Assembly (NCBI RefSeq): GCF_000585495.1
Contig: NZ_CP007264.1
Span: 1,178,001-1,242,000, forward strand
DNA from: Thermococcus nautili
GTDB lineage: Archaea; Methanobacteriota_B; Thermococci; Thermococcales; Thermococcaceae
Direction of reading: 5' to 3'
Length of the DNA: 64,000 nucleotides
Shown: positions 1-8,232 of the stretch, one piece after another
Layout of the letters: each line of letters begins with the position of its first letter
How positions within the stretch are numbered: position 1 is the first letter of the stretch
Made by a program: the position numbers and the translations under genes
The notes under the pieces: model-generated
What the model was told of the DNA's origin: nothing
Database searches by the model: none
The model's input: the letters and a program-made list of their open reading frames with translations, nothing else

Positions 1-1
1 C

Positions 2-406
2 GTTTTGAGCAGTGTCGCGGTTTTAATCGGCCTCGGCCTCCAGAAGTTCGGCTTCCAGTACGGCGACGCTTTGGCCGGCCTCGTCGTCGCGGTCTTCCTC
101 GTTAAGGTTTCGCTTGAGATAATCCTTGAGAACGTCGGCTACCTGACCGGAAGGGCGCCCTCGTTCGAGGTCTGCGAGGAAATCAAGAGGCGCGCGCTGA
201 GCGTGCCCAACGTCCTTGGAATCCACGATTTGAGGGCCCACTACGTTGGGAACAGGCTCCACGTCGAGCTCCACATCGAGGTTCCTCCAAACCTGTCCCT
301 GAAAGAAGCCCACGACGTCAGCGAGGAGGTGAAGAAGAGGATAGAGGAAATCCCCGAGGTCGAGAGGGCCTTCGTTCACGTAGACATCAAGGGGGTTACG
401 GAGTGA
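2..406 (+). CDS. Cation diffusion facilitator (CDF) efflux transporter, C-terminal part
   Basis: The reading frame is open from the window edge, so this is the 3' end of a gene that starts upstream; the TTG at position 5 is probably not the true start. The visible part has the last membrane helices (about residues 5-45), followed by a cytoplasmic ferredoxin-like domain with the pattern seen in CDF metal transporters. CDF proteins export divalent metals such as zinc, iron or manganese by proton exchange. The metal cannot be told from this fragment because the transmembrane Asp/His site lies upstream. It is followed by a short convergent gap before the mfnA-like gene. Confidence 0.75.
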   Translation, partial: VLSSVAVLIGLGLQKFGFQYGDALAGLVVAVFLVKVSLEIILENVGYLTGRAPSFEVCEEIKRRALSVPNVLGIHDLRAHYVGNRLHVELHIEVPPNLSLKEAHDVSEEVKKRIEEIPEVERAFVHVDIKGVTE

Positions 407-445
407 TTTCACACTTTTAGTATCGCGATATTAAATCCTGCGTTA

Positions 446-1597
446 TTAACCCTGCACAATCTCCCTCAAATCCCTCAAAAACTCCTCCAAGTGCCCCCGC
501 CTCACGTGGGGCATCAGGACAATTCTGATGTAGCCCCTGTGCGCGCTGATTCCCCAGCCCCTCCTCTTCAGCTCCTCCTCGACCCACTCAAGGTTCTCAG
601 TGCCGAAGGAGACGATGTTGAGAACCGGCTCGCGGATGAGGTAAACGCCCGGTATCTTCTTCAGCTCTCCCGCGAACCACCGGCTCAGCTCCATGGCCTT
701 CCTCACGATTTCCTTGTAGCCCTCGAAGCCGAGGTGCTTAATCATCGCCCAGACCGCTAATGCGTTTGCCCCGGGCCTCGTTCCCGTTATAGTGGCCTGC
801 CATATCCTTCCTCCTGCTAAGTAAGGGGCCAAAACGCTTATCGCGTCTATATACTTCTTCTCGCGGAAGATTATCCCGCCCGCTGGAATCGGCACCATGC
901 CCATCTTGTGGGGGTCTATGGTTACGCTCTTCACGCCTTTAAGCCGGAAGTCAAAGTCCGGGATATCGTAGCCTAAAGCCTTCGCGAAGGGAATGACGAA
1001 ACCGCCAAATGCCGCATCGACGTGGAGCGGAAGCCCGTAGTCCAGAGCTAAATCGCTCAAAGCGGGTATGTCGTCAACCACCCCGAGGCCCGTCGTTCCC
1101 GCTATTCCGACGATTCCAATAGTGTTGTCCGTAATCTTCTCCTCTACGTCCCTCACGTTGACGGTGTAATCATCGTTCAGCTCCGCCCAGACGAGTTTAA
1201 CTCCGAGCATCTCGCCGGCCTTGATGAAGGAGAAGTGGGCGCTTTTCGGAAGAATCAGCTCCGGCTTTTCCACCTCCGCTAGGTTGCGGAAGGCCCTCAC
1301 AGCCAGGATGTTGGCCTCTGTTCCGCCGGAAACTATGTGTCCGTAGCCCCTTTCGAGGCCGAGTAGGTTTGAGAGCATCTCGACGGCCTCTTCCTCGACT
1401 TTACGGCTCCCCGTGTGCAGGCCGGGGTCGCCGAGGTTCCTGTCTATGAACTCCGTGATGATTCTAACCGCGAAGGGATGTGGATACGTGCACATCGAGC
1501 CGAGAATCTTCCCGGAGTCGAAGGTCAGGTCTTCGGCAGTCTTCAGCCGTAGCTCGTCGAGCACTTCATCCTCGTCCGCTCCCCTCTCTGGAAACAT
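446..1597 (-). CDS. mfnA: PLP-dependent L-tyrosine/L-aspartate decarboxylase (MfnA family)
   Basis: A 383-residue group II pyridoxal-phosphate decarboxylase. The PLP-binding lysine is K231 in the motif TIDPHKMG, with the coenzyme-contacting H121 and D194 (HVDAAFGG) in place. Archaeal MfnA homologues decarboxylate tyrosine for methanofuran synthesis or aspartate to beta-alanine for coenzyme A. Thermococcales lack methanofuran, so the aspartate/beta-alanine role is the more likely one (family knowledge, not shown by the sequence). The ATG at 1597 is preceded by GGTGAGAGC, a good ribosome-binding site. It is transcribed in the same direction as the antiporter gene upstream, after a 33-base gap. 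Confidence 0.88.
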   Translation of the reverse strand: MFPERGADEDEVLDELRLKTAEDLTFDSGKILGSMCTYPHPFAVRIITEFIDRNLGDPGLHTGSRKVEEEAVEMLSNLLGLERGYGHIVSGGTEANILAVRAFRNLAEVEKPELILPKSAHFSFIKAGEMLGVKLVWAELNDDYTVNVRDVEEKITDNTIGIVGIAGTTGLGVVDDIPALSDLALDYGLPLHVDAAFGGFVIPFAKALGYDIPDFDFRLKGVKSVTIDPHKMGMVPIPAGGIIFREKKYIDAISVLAPYLAGGRIWQATITGTRPGANALAVWAMIKHLGFEGYKEIVRKAMELSRWFAGELKKIPGVYLIREPVLNIVSFGTENLEWVEEELKRRGWGISAHRGYIRIVLMPHVRRGHLEEFLRDLREIVQG

Positions 1598-1630
1598 GCT
1601 CTCACCTGGGGGCGGTAGGGTTCGTTGAAT

Positions 1631-2803
1631 TTAAGCTTTTACCTTTTCGATATACTTCTTAAAGAATATTGGTGTCGTCAGCGCCGTCAGCATCGAGACC
1701 GTTACGACGCTTGCGAAGAGGGCTTGGTCTATTATTCCACTGCTGAGTCCGAAGGTGAGTATCGCGAGCTCAAGGCTTCCCCTTCCGCCCATTCCTATGC
1801 CGACGGTGATGGAATCGTCCCAGCTGAGGCCCGAGAGCTTCGCGCCGAGACCGCACCCGAGGAGCTTTCCGAGGACTGCCGAGAGGTAGAGGAGGCCTAT
1901 GAGGGTTGGGTCGAGGGCTTTCACGGGCGGGTTGAAGACGAGACCGACGTAGATGAAGAACAGCGGTATGAAGAACTCGGTGAGGACGACCTGGAGGTCT
2001 TCAATCAGCTCGTTGAGCTTAATCCTCGTGACGACGAGCGGGTCTTTCCTCTCGCGAAGCCTGCTTATTGTGAGTCCCGCTAAGTAAGCCCCGATTATCT
2101 GGTTGAGGCCGACCCACTCCGCTATTATGGCCAGGGTGAAGGTGAGGATGAGCGTGAAGGTGAAGAAGACGTTGAGGTTCCTGACTATGGAGTAGAACCA
2201 CTTGGCCCGCTTGAAGACGAGCTCCGAGACGAGGAGGGTGAAGGCTATGAAGGCGAATATCTTGACCGTCAGGATTCCAAAGGAGACGGCGTCGAGGCCT
2301 CCCTTCGTCATACCGGTTATTATACCGATGAGGTAAACCGCGACGATGTCGTCAACGAAGGCCGCACCCATGAGAATCGAGGAAACCTCCCTCTTCACCC
2401 TCTCCTTGACGAGGACACCGCTCGTGACCTCTATCGCGGTGTTTCCGAGGGTCGCGCCTATGAATATGGCCGCGGCTATTCCCTTTCCGAAGGCGTAAAC
2501 CGTGAGGAAGCCGAAGAGGAACGAAAAGGCAACGCCGAGGATTGCCACCAGAACGGCCTTGCCCGTGTTCTGGGCTATCGCCGAGAAGTTGCTCGTCAGG
2601 CCCATGTAAAGCATCATCATTATGAGTCCGAACTCCGCTAAAACTTTGAGCTCTTCCCCCGGCTCAACGATTCCAAGGATGAAGGGCCCGAGGAGTATTC
2701 CGGTAACCACGTGGGCTATTATGGGGTGTATCTCAATCCTCTCGAAGGCCCACTCGAGGCTCTTTGCAACGACCAGGAGAAGGGCGAGGTAGCCGAGGTA
2801 CAC
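1631..2803 (-). CDS. Sodium/proton antiporter, CPA2 (KefB/NapA-like) family
   Basis: A 390-residue polytopic membrane protein with about 12 hydrophobic helices over its whole length and the CPA2 features IGATLGNTAIE and GIGMGGRGSLELAI near the ends of the two repeats. Family members exchange Na+ or K+ for H+. No C-terminal TrkA/RCK regulatory domain is present. The start is a GTG at 2803, preceded by GGAGGGG five bases upstream, and lies only 1 base after the stop codon of the small DUF131-like gene, so the two are translationally linked. The second antiporter at 11696 is of the same family. Confidence 0.88.
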   Translation of the reverse strand: MYLGYLALLLVVAKSLEWAFERIEIHPIIAHVVTGILLGPFILGIVEPGEELKVLAEFGLIMMMLYMGLTSNFSAIAQNTGKAVLVAILGVAFSFLFGFLTVYAFGKGIAAAIFIGATLGNTAIEVTSGVLVKERVKREVSSILMGAAFVDDIVAVYLIGIITGMTKGGLDAVSFGILTVKIFAFIAFTLLVSELVFKRAKWFYSIVRNLNVFFTFTLILTFTLAIIAEWVGLNQIIGAYLAGLTISRLRERKDPLVVTRIKLNELIEDLQVVLTEFFIPLFFIYVGLVFNPPVKALDPTLIGLLYLSAVLGKLLGCGLGAKLSGLSWDDSITVGIGMGGRGSLELAILTFGLSSGIIDQALFASVVTVSMLTALTTPIFFKKYIEKVKA

Positions 2804-2804
2804 T

Positions 2805-3050
2805 TCATCCCCTCCTCGCCAGGAGAACCCCTGTTATCCAGAGGAGCATGAGGACGAGCGCGATTACTGAGGCAACGGTTACCGCGCTTTTGCTCGTACC
2901 GAATACGATGGGTATCGGGCCAATCATTATCACTCCCCCGCCCTCGACGTCGCCGCTCCCGAGGGCTGAAATAAGCGTCCCCAGAAACACTAACAGAAAG
3001 CCGATGAGTATCAGCACTATTCCCGCTCCGATGAGAACTTCTCCCTTCAT
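2805..3050 (-). CDS. Small two-helix membrane protein, DUF131/TIGR00304 type
   Basis: An 81-residue protein with two hydrophobic segments (about residues 4-27 and 54-78) separated by a glycine-rich stretch with GVIMIGPIPIVFG, typical of the archaeal DUF131 family. The function is unknown. The open frame extends upstream to 3200, but that would overlap the divergent HAD gene, and the added residues are polar and unlike a membrane protein, so the ATG at 3050 is chosen. It sits directly before the antiporter gene and probably belongs to the same transcript. Confidence 0.72.
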   Translation of the reverse strand: MKGEVLIGAGIVLILIGFLLVFLGTLISALGSGDVEGGGVIMIGPIPIVFGTSKSAVTVASVIALVLMLLWITGVLLARRG

Positions 3051-3128
3051 CGGCGTGAAGTTGAGGTTCCGGTTTTTAAACTTTCCCGCCCACCGGAAGG
3101 GTTTAAAGAGTTCCCTCCAACTCCTAAC

Positions 3129-3824
3129 ATGCTCGTGCTCGTTGACCTCGACGATACCCTGTGCAACACGTGGGAAGCTGGAAAGAGGACGATGCTCCAC
3201 GCGATTCCTTTCCTCCTGCGCAGGGGCAAGCTCAGGGCCCTTCTCTACCTCCTGACTGCCAAGTACCGCGGTCTTGAGGGTTCAAAAAAGCTCCACACCC
3301 TTGACCTTCACGAGCTCGTTGAAGAGCTTTTCAGGAGGATATACCCCAAAATAACCGAGGAGGAGCTTGCCGAGCTATCCTCATTCGTGGAGGAGCACTT
3401 CTTCAGGTATCTCCGGCTTTACGATGATGCCCTGCCTTTCCTTCGAGGCCTTCGGGAGCTCGGTGCGAGGGTCGTTCTCGTCACTGACTCCTCCACGAAC
3501 TGGCAGAGGAAGAAGCTTGAGGTGCTCGGGATAGGGGCTTACTTCGACGACGTAATAATAAGCGGTGAAACCGGCCACAGCAAGTTTGAGGACTACAACT
3601 TCCGCCTCGCCCTGAAGAGGTTCCCGGACAGGGAAGTCTACGTCGTCGGCGACCGCGACGAGACTGACATGGCCGGTGCGAGAGCCCTCGGTGCCGTCGG
3701 AATACTGGTGAGGAGGGGCTACTTCAGCGGAAGAAAGGTCAGGAATGCCAACTATATTGTCAGGAACCTTTATGAGGCCCTGGAGGTGATTAAACGTGAG
3801 CATCAAAAGAGAGCTGAAGCGTAA
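3129..3824 (+). CDS. HAD superfamily hydrolase
   Basis: A 231-residue HAD-family phosphatase. Motif I is DLDDT (D6, D8), motif II is VTDSS, and motif IV is GDRDETD with acidic magnesium ligands. A helical cap region lies between motifs I and II (about residues 20-95), which suggests a phosphoglycolate-phosphatase-like subfamily. The substrate is unknown. The C-terminus overlaps the SEC59-like gene by 29 bases, so the two are co-transcribed. The predicted promoter lies in the 78-base divergent gap shared with the DUF131-like gene. Confidence 0.82.
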   Translation: MLVLVDLDDTLCNTWEAGKRTMLHAIPFLLRRGKLRALLYLLTAKYRGLEGSKKLHTLDLHELVEELFRRIYPKITEEELAELSSFVEEHFFRYLRLYDDALPFLRGLRELGARVVLVTDSSTNWQRKKLEVLGIGAYFDDVIISGETGHSKFEDYNFRLALKRFPDREVYVVGDRDETDMAGARALGAVGILVRRGYFSGRKVRNANYIVRNLYEALEVIKREHQKRAEA

Positions 3825-4419
3825 GGCCCTTCACATCACCGGCCTGACGGTTCCGACCGTTTACCTGCTCCTCGGGAAGACATACACGCTCACCTTTGTG
3901 GGAGTCGCGTTCATCCTCTTCGTCGTTCTGGAGCCTTTCCGTGTAATCGAGGAGTGGAGAGACCGGATAAAGGAGAAGCTGAACCTCTACGTTTCTCCAG
4001 AGGTCGTGGAGAAGATAGAACTCCTCGAAAACCACATCAACGACATAACGCGCGAACACGAGAGGAACCGGGTTGCGGCGCACATCTACTTCGCCGCCGC
4101 GTCTTTCATAGTGGTCTACTTCTTCCCCGAGGAGGTTGCCATAGGTGCGATAGCACTCGCCACCCTCGGCGACGCGCTCGCGGCGATAATCGGGAAGACC
4201 TTTGGCAGGCACCGCTTCTCCAACGGGAAGAGCGTCGAGGGAAGCCTCGCCTACTTCATTACCGGAATGGCGCTACTGACTCCCCTCGTGGGTCCGGTTC
4301 CAGCCTTCGCGGGTTCGCTCGCCGGAACGATAGCGGAGTTCTACAACCTCCCGCCGGACGACAACTTCTCCAACCAGCTCGCGGTGGCGCTCGCGCTCTA
4401 CCTCTTCCTCCAGCTCTGA
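3796..4419 (+). CDS. SEC59/DGK1/VTE5-type CTP-dependent lipid kinase
   Basis: A 207-residue membrane protein related to COG0170 (dolichol kinase, phytol kinase, diacylglycerol kinase DGK1). The N-terminal KRKALHITGL element, the central GDALAAIIGKTFG motif and KSVEGSLA are the conserved nucleotide-binding features. Family members phosphorylate isoprenoid or lipid alcohols with CTP, and in archaea a role in polyprenol or geranylgeraniol salvage is plausible (inference). The start is GTG at 3796, inside the HAD gene. A charged coiled stretch (about residues 48-90) between the first helices is somewhat longer than usual. Confidence 0.78.
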   Translation: MSIKRELKRKALHITGLTVPTVYLLLGKTYTLTFVGVAFILFVVLEPFRVIEEWRDRIKEKLNLYVSPEVVEKIELLENHINDITREHERNRVAAHIYFAAASFIVVYFFPEEVAIGAIALATLGDALAAIIGKTFGRHRFSNGKSVEGSLAYFITGMALLTPLVGPVPAFAGSLAGTIAEFYNLPPDDNFSNQLAVALALYLFLQL

Positions 4420-4423
4420 GGGA

Positions 4424-4448
4424 AAAGGTTATATCACCTTAGGTGATA
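4424..4448 (+). promoter_or_regulatory. Promoter with Thermococcales glycolytic motif (TGM)
   Basis: The sequence TATCAC-CTTAG-GTGATA at 4432-4448 matches exactly the TGM consensus TATCAC-N5-GTGATA recognised by the sugar-responsive TrmB-family regulator Tgr/TrmBL1. A TATA-like AGGTTATAT at about 4426-4434 overlaps the left half-site, and the glucanotransferase start codon follows at 4467. Operators at or just downstream of the TATA box are associated with repression that is relieved by maltodextrins in this system. Confidence 0.88.
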
Positions 4449-4466
4449 CTGGTACTGGTGGGGGGC

Positions 4467-6398
4467 GTGAAGTTCATATTCGGAATCCACAACCACCAGC
4501 CCCTCGGGAACTTCGGGTGGGTGTTCGAGAGCGCCTACGAGAGGGCTTACAAACCGTTCCTTGAGACGCTCGAAGAGTATCCAAACATGAAGGTTGCCGT
4601 CCACTACTCCGGCCCGCTCCTGGAGTGGATAGCCGACAACAGGCCAGAGCACATCGACCTCCTCAAAAGCCTCGTGAGGAAGGGTCAGGTCGAGATTATC
4701 GTTGCCGGCTTCTACGAGCCGGTTCTGGCGTCCATCCCAGAGGAAGACCGGGTCGAGCAGATTAACCTTCTGAAGGACTTTGCGAGAAAGCTCGGCTATG
4801 AGGCGAAAGGTCTCTGGCTGACCGAGAGGGTCTGGGAGCCCGAACTCGTGAAAACCCTGCGGAAGGCGGGGATAGAGTACGTCGTCGTTGACGACTACCA
4901 CTTCATGAGCGCCGGCCTGCCGAAGGAGAGCCTCTACTGGCCCTACTACACGGAGGACGGCGGTGAAACTGTGGTGGTCTTTCCGATTGACGAGAGGCTC
5001 CGCTACCTGATTCCCTTCCGTCCGGTGGAGAAGACGATTGACTACCTCCACTCCCTCGACGACGGCGACGAGAGCAAGGTCGCGGTCTTCCACGACGACG
5101 GTGAGAAGTTCGGCGTCTGGCCCGGAACCTACGAGTGGGTTCACGAGAAGGGCTGGCTCAGGGAGTTCTTTGACAGGATTTCGAGCGATGAGAGGATAGA
5201 GGTTCTCCTTTACTCCGAGTACCTGGGGCAATTCAGGCCAAGGGGCCTCGTCTACCTGCCGATAGCTTCCTACTTCGAGATGAGCGAGTGGTCCCTACCG
5301 GCAGAGCAGGCGAGGCTTTTCGTCGAGTTCGTGAACCTGCTGAAGGCCGAGGGGATTTTTGACCGCTACCGCGTCTTCGTAAGGGGCGGAATCTGGAAGA
5401 ACTTCTTCTTCAAGTACCCCGAGGGCAACTACACCCACAAGAGGATGCTGATGGTCAGTAAACTCGTGAGGGACAACCCCGAGGCGAGGCGGTTCCTGCT
5501 GAAGGCCCAGTGCAACGACGCCTACTGGCACGGCGTCTTCGGCGGAATCTACCTCCCGCACCTCCGCAGGGTCGTCTGGGAGAACATCATACGGGCGAAC
5601 AGCTACGTTTCCACTGGAACGTTCGTCCGCGACATCGACTTCGACGGCCACGAGGAGGTCTTCATCGAGGGAGAGAACTTTTACTACTCCTTCAAGCCCG
5701 GCCTCGGCGGTTCTCTCGTCGAGCTGAGCTCGAAAGAACGGGCAGTTAACTACGCCGACGTCCTGGCAAGGCGCTACGAGCACTACCACTCCACCGGAAG
5801 CGCCGTCCCGGAGGAAGAGGGCGACGGTGTCGAGAGCATTCACGAGCTTTCGGGCGAGGTTCCGGAGGAGATTAGGAAAGAGGTCGCCTATGATTCAGTC
5901 AGGAGGGTGCTCCTCCAGGACCGGTTCCTGAAGCCTGAAACGACCCTCGATGGCTTCAGGCTGAACCGCTACAAACCTTTAGCTGACTTCGCCGGAAAGC
6001 CCTACTGGTATTCGCTCGACGGAAACGAGCTGAGGCTCTGGAGGAATGAGGGAGACTTCTCGGTCGTCAAGGTCTTTAGACCCCATGAGAAGGGCTTCAC
6101 CGTTGACTACACCGTCTCGGGAAGGGGGACCTTCGCGGTCGAGCTTAACGTTGCGGTCCACAGCGTGATGGAGACGCAGGGGGAGCTGGAAGGCTCGAGG
6201 GTTGAAGTGAACGACCGCTACGCCGTCGGGAGGTTTTCCATTGAGCTCGATAGAAAAGCGAGGATGTGGAAGTTCCCGGTAAAAACGCTGAGCAAGAGCG
6301 AAAGCGGGTGGGACTTCATTCAGCAGGGAGTGAGCTACACCTTCCTGTTCCCGCTCGACGGGGAGCTGAAGTTCAGGCTCTCCTTCAAAGAACGCTAG
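4467..6398 (+). CDS. GH57 4-alpha-glucanotransferase
   Basis: A 643-residue glycoside hydrolase family 57 enzyme that transfers maltooligosaccharide units, feeding maltodextrin use in the cytoplasm. The N-terminal GIHNHQP motif, the nucleophile E120 in WLTERVWEPEL and the acid/base D211 in FHDDGEKFG match the catalytic pair of the Thermococcus litoralis enzyme. The C-terminal half is the usual beta-rich domain. An earlier in-frame GTG at 4443 lies inside the TGM operator, so GTG 4467, just after GGTGGGGGGC, is the better start. The sugar-responsive operator agrees with this function. The 3' end overlaps the convergent DUF257 gene by 4 bases. Confidence 0.92.
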   Translation: MKFIFGIHNHQPLGNFGWVFESAYERAYKPFLETLEEYPNMKVAVHYSGPLLEWIADNRPEHIDLLKSLVRKGQVEIIVAGFYEPVLASIPEEDRVEQINLLKDFARKLGYEAKGLWLTERVWEPELVKTLRKAGIEYVVVDDYHFMSAGLPKESLYWPYYTEDGGETVVVFPIDERLRYLIPFRPVEKTIDYLHSLDDGDESKVAVFHDDGEKFGVWPGTYEWVHEKGWLREFFDRISSDERIEVLLYSEYLGQFRPRGLVYLPIASYFEMSEWSLPAEQARLFVEFVNLLKAEGIFDRYRVFVRGGIWKNFFFKYPEGNYTHKRMLMVSKLVRDNPEARRFLLKAQCNDAYWHGVFGGIYLPHLRRVVWENIIRANSYVSTGTFVRDIDFDGHEEVFIEGENFYYSFKPGLGGSLVELSSKERAVNYADVLARRYEHYHSTGSAVPEEEGDGVESIHELSGEVPEEIRKEVAYDSVRRVLLQDRFLKPETTLDGFRLNRYKPLADFAGKPYWYSLDGNELRLWRNEGDFSVVKVFRPHEKGFTVDYTVSGRGTFAVELNVAVHSVMETQGELEGSRVEVNDRYAVGRFSIELDRKARMWKFPVKTLSKSESGWDFIQQGVSYTFLFPLDGELKFRLSFKER

Positions 6399-7045
6399 AC
6401 CCTGAGGGAGACCCCCTCCATGTCCTTTCTTATTGACTTGACGACGTTGAATTCCGTCATTCTTCCCAGGGACGATACCCGGATGACCGTCGTGGCAACG
6501 TCTTCTAAGAGCCCCAAGAGAAACTTTCTGCTCTCATCTAGCAGGGACGTCTTGATGAAGTGAACCGCCAGTCTGTTCTCGTTTCCAACGTATTGGGATA
6601 GGAGGCTGAGAAGCAGGTGAACGTTTTTGGGCGCTACCTCTGAAGTCGCGAAGAGCTTCTCGATGCCCAAGGCTATCGTTAGAACGGGTGCATTTTCCTC
6701 AACAAACTTCTCATACGCCTCTCTGAACTTCCCCACGAGTATAACCGGCTCGCTGAGGTCGCTTATCCAGGCGATTACCTTTCCGGTCTTTATCTTCCCG
6801 CCTATCTTTATGACGTTAACGTTCTCAAACGTCTCCCCATCGAAGCCGGCCAGCTTGGCCTTGGCCTTGAGGAGGTGGAGGGAATCAACAACGTCCACAA
6901 CGAGGATTGTGTAACCCTTGGAGAGGCCCCAGGTTATGAGCTGGTGCATGCCAAAATACTGGTCTTTAACGTCCGTTCTCTCTATCAGAACTATTTCCCC
7001 GGGTTTCAGGGAGTTCCAGAGCCCGGTGATGATGTCGCCGAGCAT
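6395..7045 (-). CDS. DUF257-family protein (degenerate RecA/KaiC-like), copy 1
   Basis: A 216-residue soluble protein of the Thermococcales-specific DUF257 type. It shows the repeated pattern GEIVLIERTD followed by a helix, then a strand VVDVVDSLHLL, then VIKIGGKIKTG, and a late strand LAVHFIKT. This looks like a RecA/KaiC fold in which the Walker A loop has been lost. The function is unknown. Related genes lie at 8233, 8852, 14340 and probably 16453. The ATG at 7045 follows GGGGTGGTCGC. A palindrome at the predicted transcription start is shared with the kaiC-like gene at 33573. Confidence 0.78.
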   Translation of the reverse strand: MLGDIITGLWNSLKPGEIVLIERTDVKDQYFGMHQLITWGLSKGYTILVVDVVDSLHLLKAKAKLAGFDGETFENVNVIKIGGKIKTGKVIAWISDLSEPVILVGKFREAYEKFVEENAPVLTIALGIEKLFATSEVAPKNVHLLLSLLSQYVGNENRLAVHFIKTSLLDESRKFLLGLLEDVATTVIRVSSLGRMTEFNVVKSIRKDMEGVSLRV

Positions 7046-7060
7046 GCGACCACCCCTTTG

Positions 7061-7075
7061 GTAACTTTGGGTTAG
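7061..7075 (-). promoter_or_regulatory. Palindromic operator candidate GTAAC-N5-GTTAG with TATA box
   Basis: On the minus strand a TATA box (TTTATATAC, about 7096-7104) places the transcription start near 7075. The near-perfect inverted repeat GTAAC-TTTGG-GTTAG covers about +1 to +15. A perfect version, GTAAC-TAAAG-GTTAC, has the same geometry before the kaiC-like gene (33541-33555). The position suggests a repressor site; the binding protein is unknown. Confidence 0.5.
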
Positions 7076-7139
7076 TTTATATCGCCGGGGGTATATAAAC
7101 GATTCGAAATACCACCGCAGGGGGCTAAATGAAAAAGAA

Positions 7140-7235
7140 GGCCCGTTTGCAAGCCGTTACTCCCCTCTAACGGTTCACGCCCTCAACCCTCGCGTGAACC
7201 TCGGATAGGGTGGCCCTCATCACGGCTCAGGGCCC
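7140..7235 (-). ncRNA. Structured intergenic RNA candidate
   Basis: Between the TtuA-type and DUF257 genes there are three nested inverted repeats: GGCCC/GGGCC at 7231-7235 and 7140-7144, GCCGT/ACGGC at 7222-7226 and 7153-7157, and a 9-bp stem (GGTTCACGC at 7172-7180 with GCGTGAACC at 7192-7200) capped by an 11-base loop. Read on the minus strand, the internal loop starts with GATGA and the apical loop contains GA and TGA, as L7Ae kink motifs do, but I see no proper D box or ACA box. It may be a guide-like RNA, a 3' UTR structure or a terminator. Confidence 0.35.
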
Positions 7236-7245
7236 GAAAGTCTCC

Positions 7246-8166
7246 TCATCGGTTCAGCCTGAAGTCTATCGGCTTCTCAAGCCTCCAGAACCTGCAGAAC
7301 GAACAGACATCACCGCTCGACGGCATTCCGCAGACTCTGCACTCCCTCAGCTCGGCCTCCTGGAGTTCGGCCTCGAAGAGGTGCTTCTTCCGCAGGAAGC
7401 CCTTGACGAAGTTGATTTTCGTTCCGGGCCTCTTCTCCTCCATCCCGTTGAGTATCTCCTTGTACTCAATCGTCGTCGCTCCAACGGCGTGCGGACACTC
7501 CTCCATCATGTAATCGATGCCGTTGGCGAGGGCGTATGCAACAACCTCCCTCTCGGTGACCTCGTAGAGCGGTTTGACCTTCTTCACGAGCTTGCCGTTG
7601 AATTGACTCGGCGTCACCGGTCCCTGCTTCGCCAAGTACTGCGTGTTCCAGTGCATCATGTTCGAGAAGATGAAGCTCGCCTCGTCGTCGAGGTTGTGGC
7701 CGGTCGCTACGGCATCGAAGCCGTTGTCGTAGGCGAACTTGTTGAATATGTACCTCTTCGTCAGACCGCAGTAGGAGCACGTTGGTCTTCTCGTCCTGAC
7801 CTCGCCGATTCCCTTCCCGAGGAGTTCCCTAACGCGGACGATGTGGAGCGGAACACCTAAGGCCTCGCACTGCTTTTTAGCATAGCTCTCGCTCTTCTCG
7901 CTGTACTCGCCGATGCCGAGGTTTATGTGAAGGCACTCAATGTTGTAACCGAGCTTCTTGAGGATGTAAGCGGTAACGGCCGAGTCCTTTCCGCCGCTGA
8001 CGACGACCAAAACCCTCTCGTCTGGCTTTAGCATCTTGTAGCGCTCTATCGTCCGCTTGACCTTTCTCTCGAAGTATTCTTTGAAGTGCTCCGGGCAGAG
8101 GTACATTTTTGGGTAGTGGAGCTTGATGAAGGCTGGTTTCTCACAGAACTTGCATCTCATCGGCAT
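7246..8166 (-). CDS. tRNA-5-methyluridine(54) 2-sulfurtransferase-like PP-loop enzyme (TtuA/NcsA type)
   Basis: A 306-residue PP-loop tRNA thiolase of the TIGR00269 type. It has an N-terminal zinc finger (CKFC ... CPEH), the ATP-binding SGGKDS near residue 58, a CSYCGLTKR iron-sulfur/catalytic region, GHNLDDEA, and a C-terminal zinc finger (CRVC ... CSFC). Such enzymes adenylate and thiolate tRNA uridines; in hyperthermophiles 2-thioribothymidine at position 54 raises tRNA stability. The ATG at 8166 follows GGTGGAAAGA and is preferred to an upstream GTG at 8175. It is flanked by DUF257 genes with no evident functional link. Confidence 0.87.
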   Translation of the reverse strand: MPMRCKFCEKPAFIKLHYPKMYLCPEHFKEYFERKVKRTIERYKMLKPDERVLVVVSGGKDSAVTAYILKKLGYNIECLHINLGIGEYSEKSESYAKKQCEALGVPLHIVRVRELLGKGIGEVRTRRPTCSYCGLTKRYIFNKFAYDNGFDAVATGHNLDDEASFIFSNMMHWNTQYLAKQGPVTPSQFNGKLVKKVKPLYEVTEREVVAYALANGIDYMMEECPHAVGATTIEYKEILNGMEEKRPGTKINFVKGFLRKKHLFEAELQEAELRECRVCGMPSSGDVCSFCRFWRLEKPIDFRLNR

Positions 8167-8232
8167 TCTTTCCACCGGAAATAGAAGAGAGGGGTGGCTT
8201 TTAACGTTAACCTTTGGCCTGTTCGATGAGCT

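Noticed and set aside
4443-4466. Upstream GTG start for the glucanotransferase
   Set aside because: The codon is part of the TGM operator half-site and would add eight residues not seen at the start of the T. litoralis enzyme.
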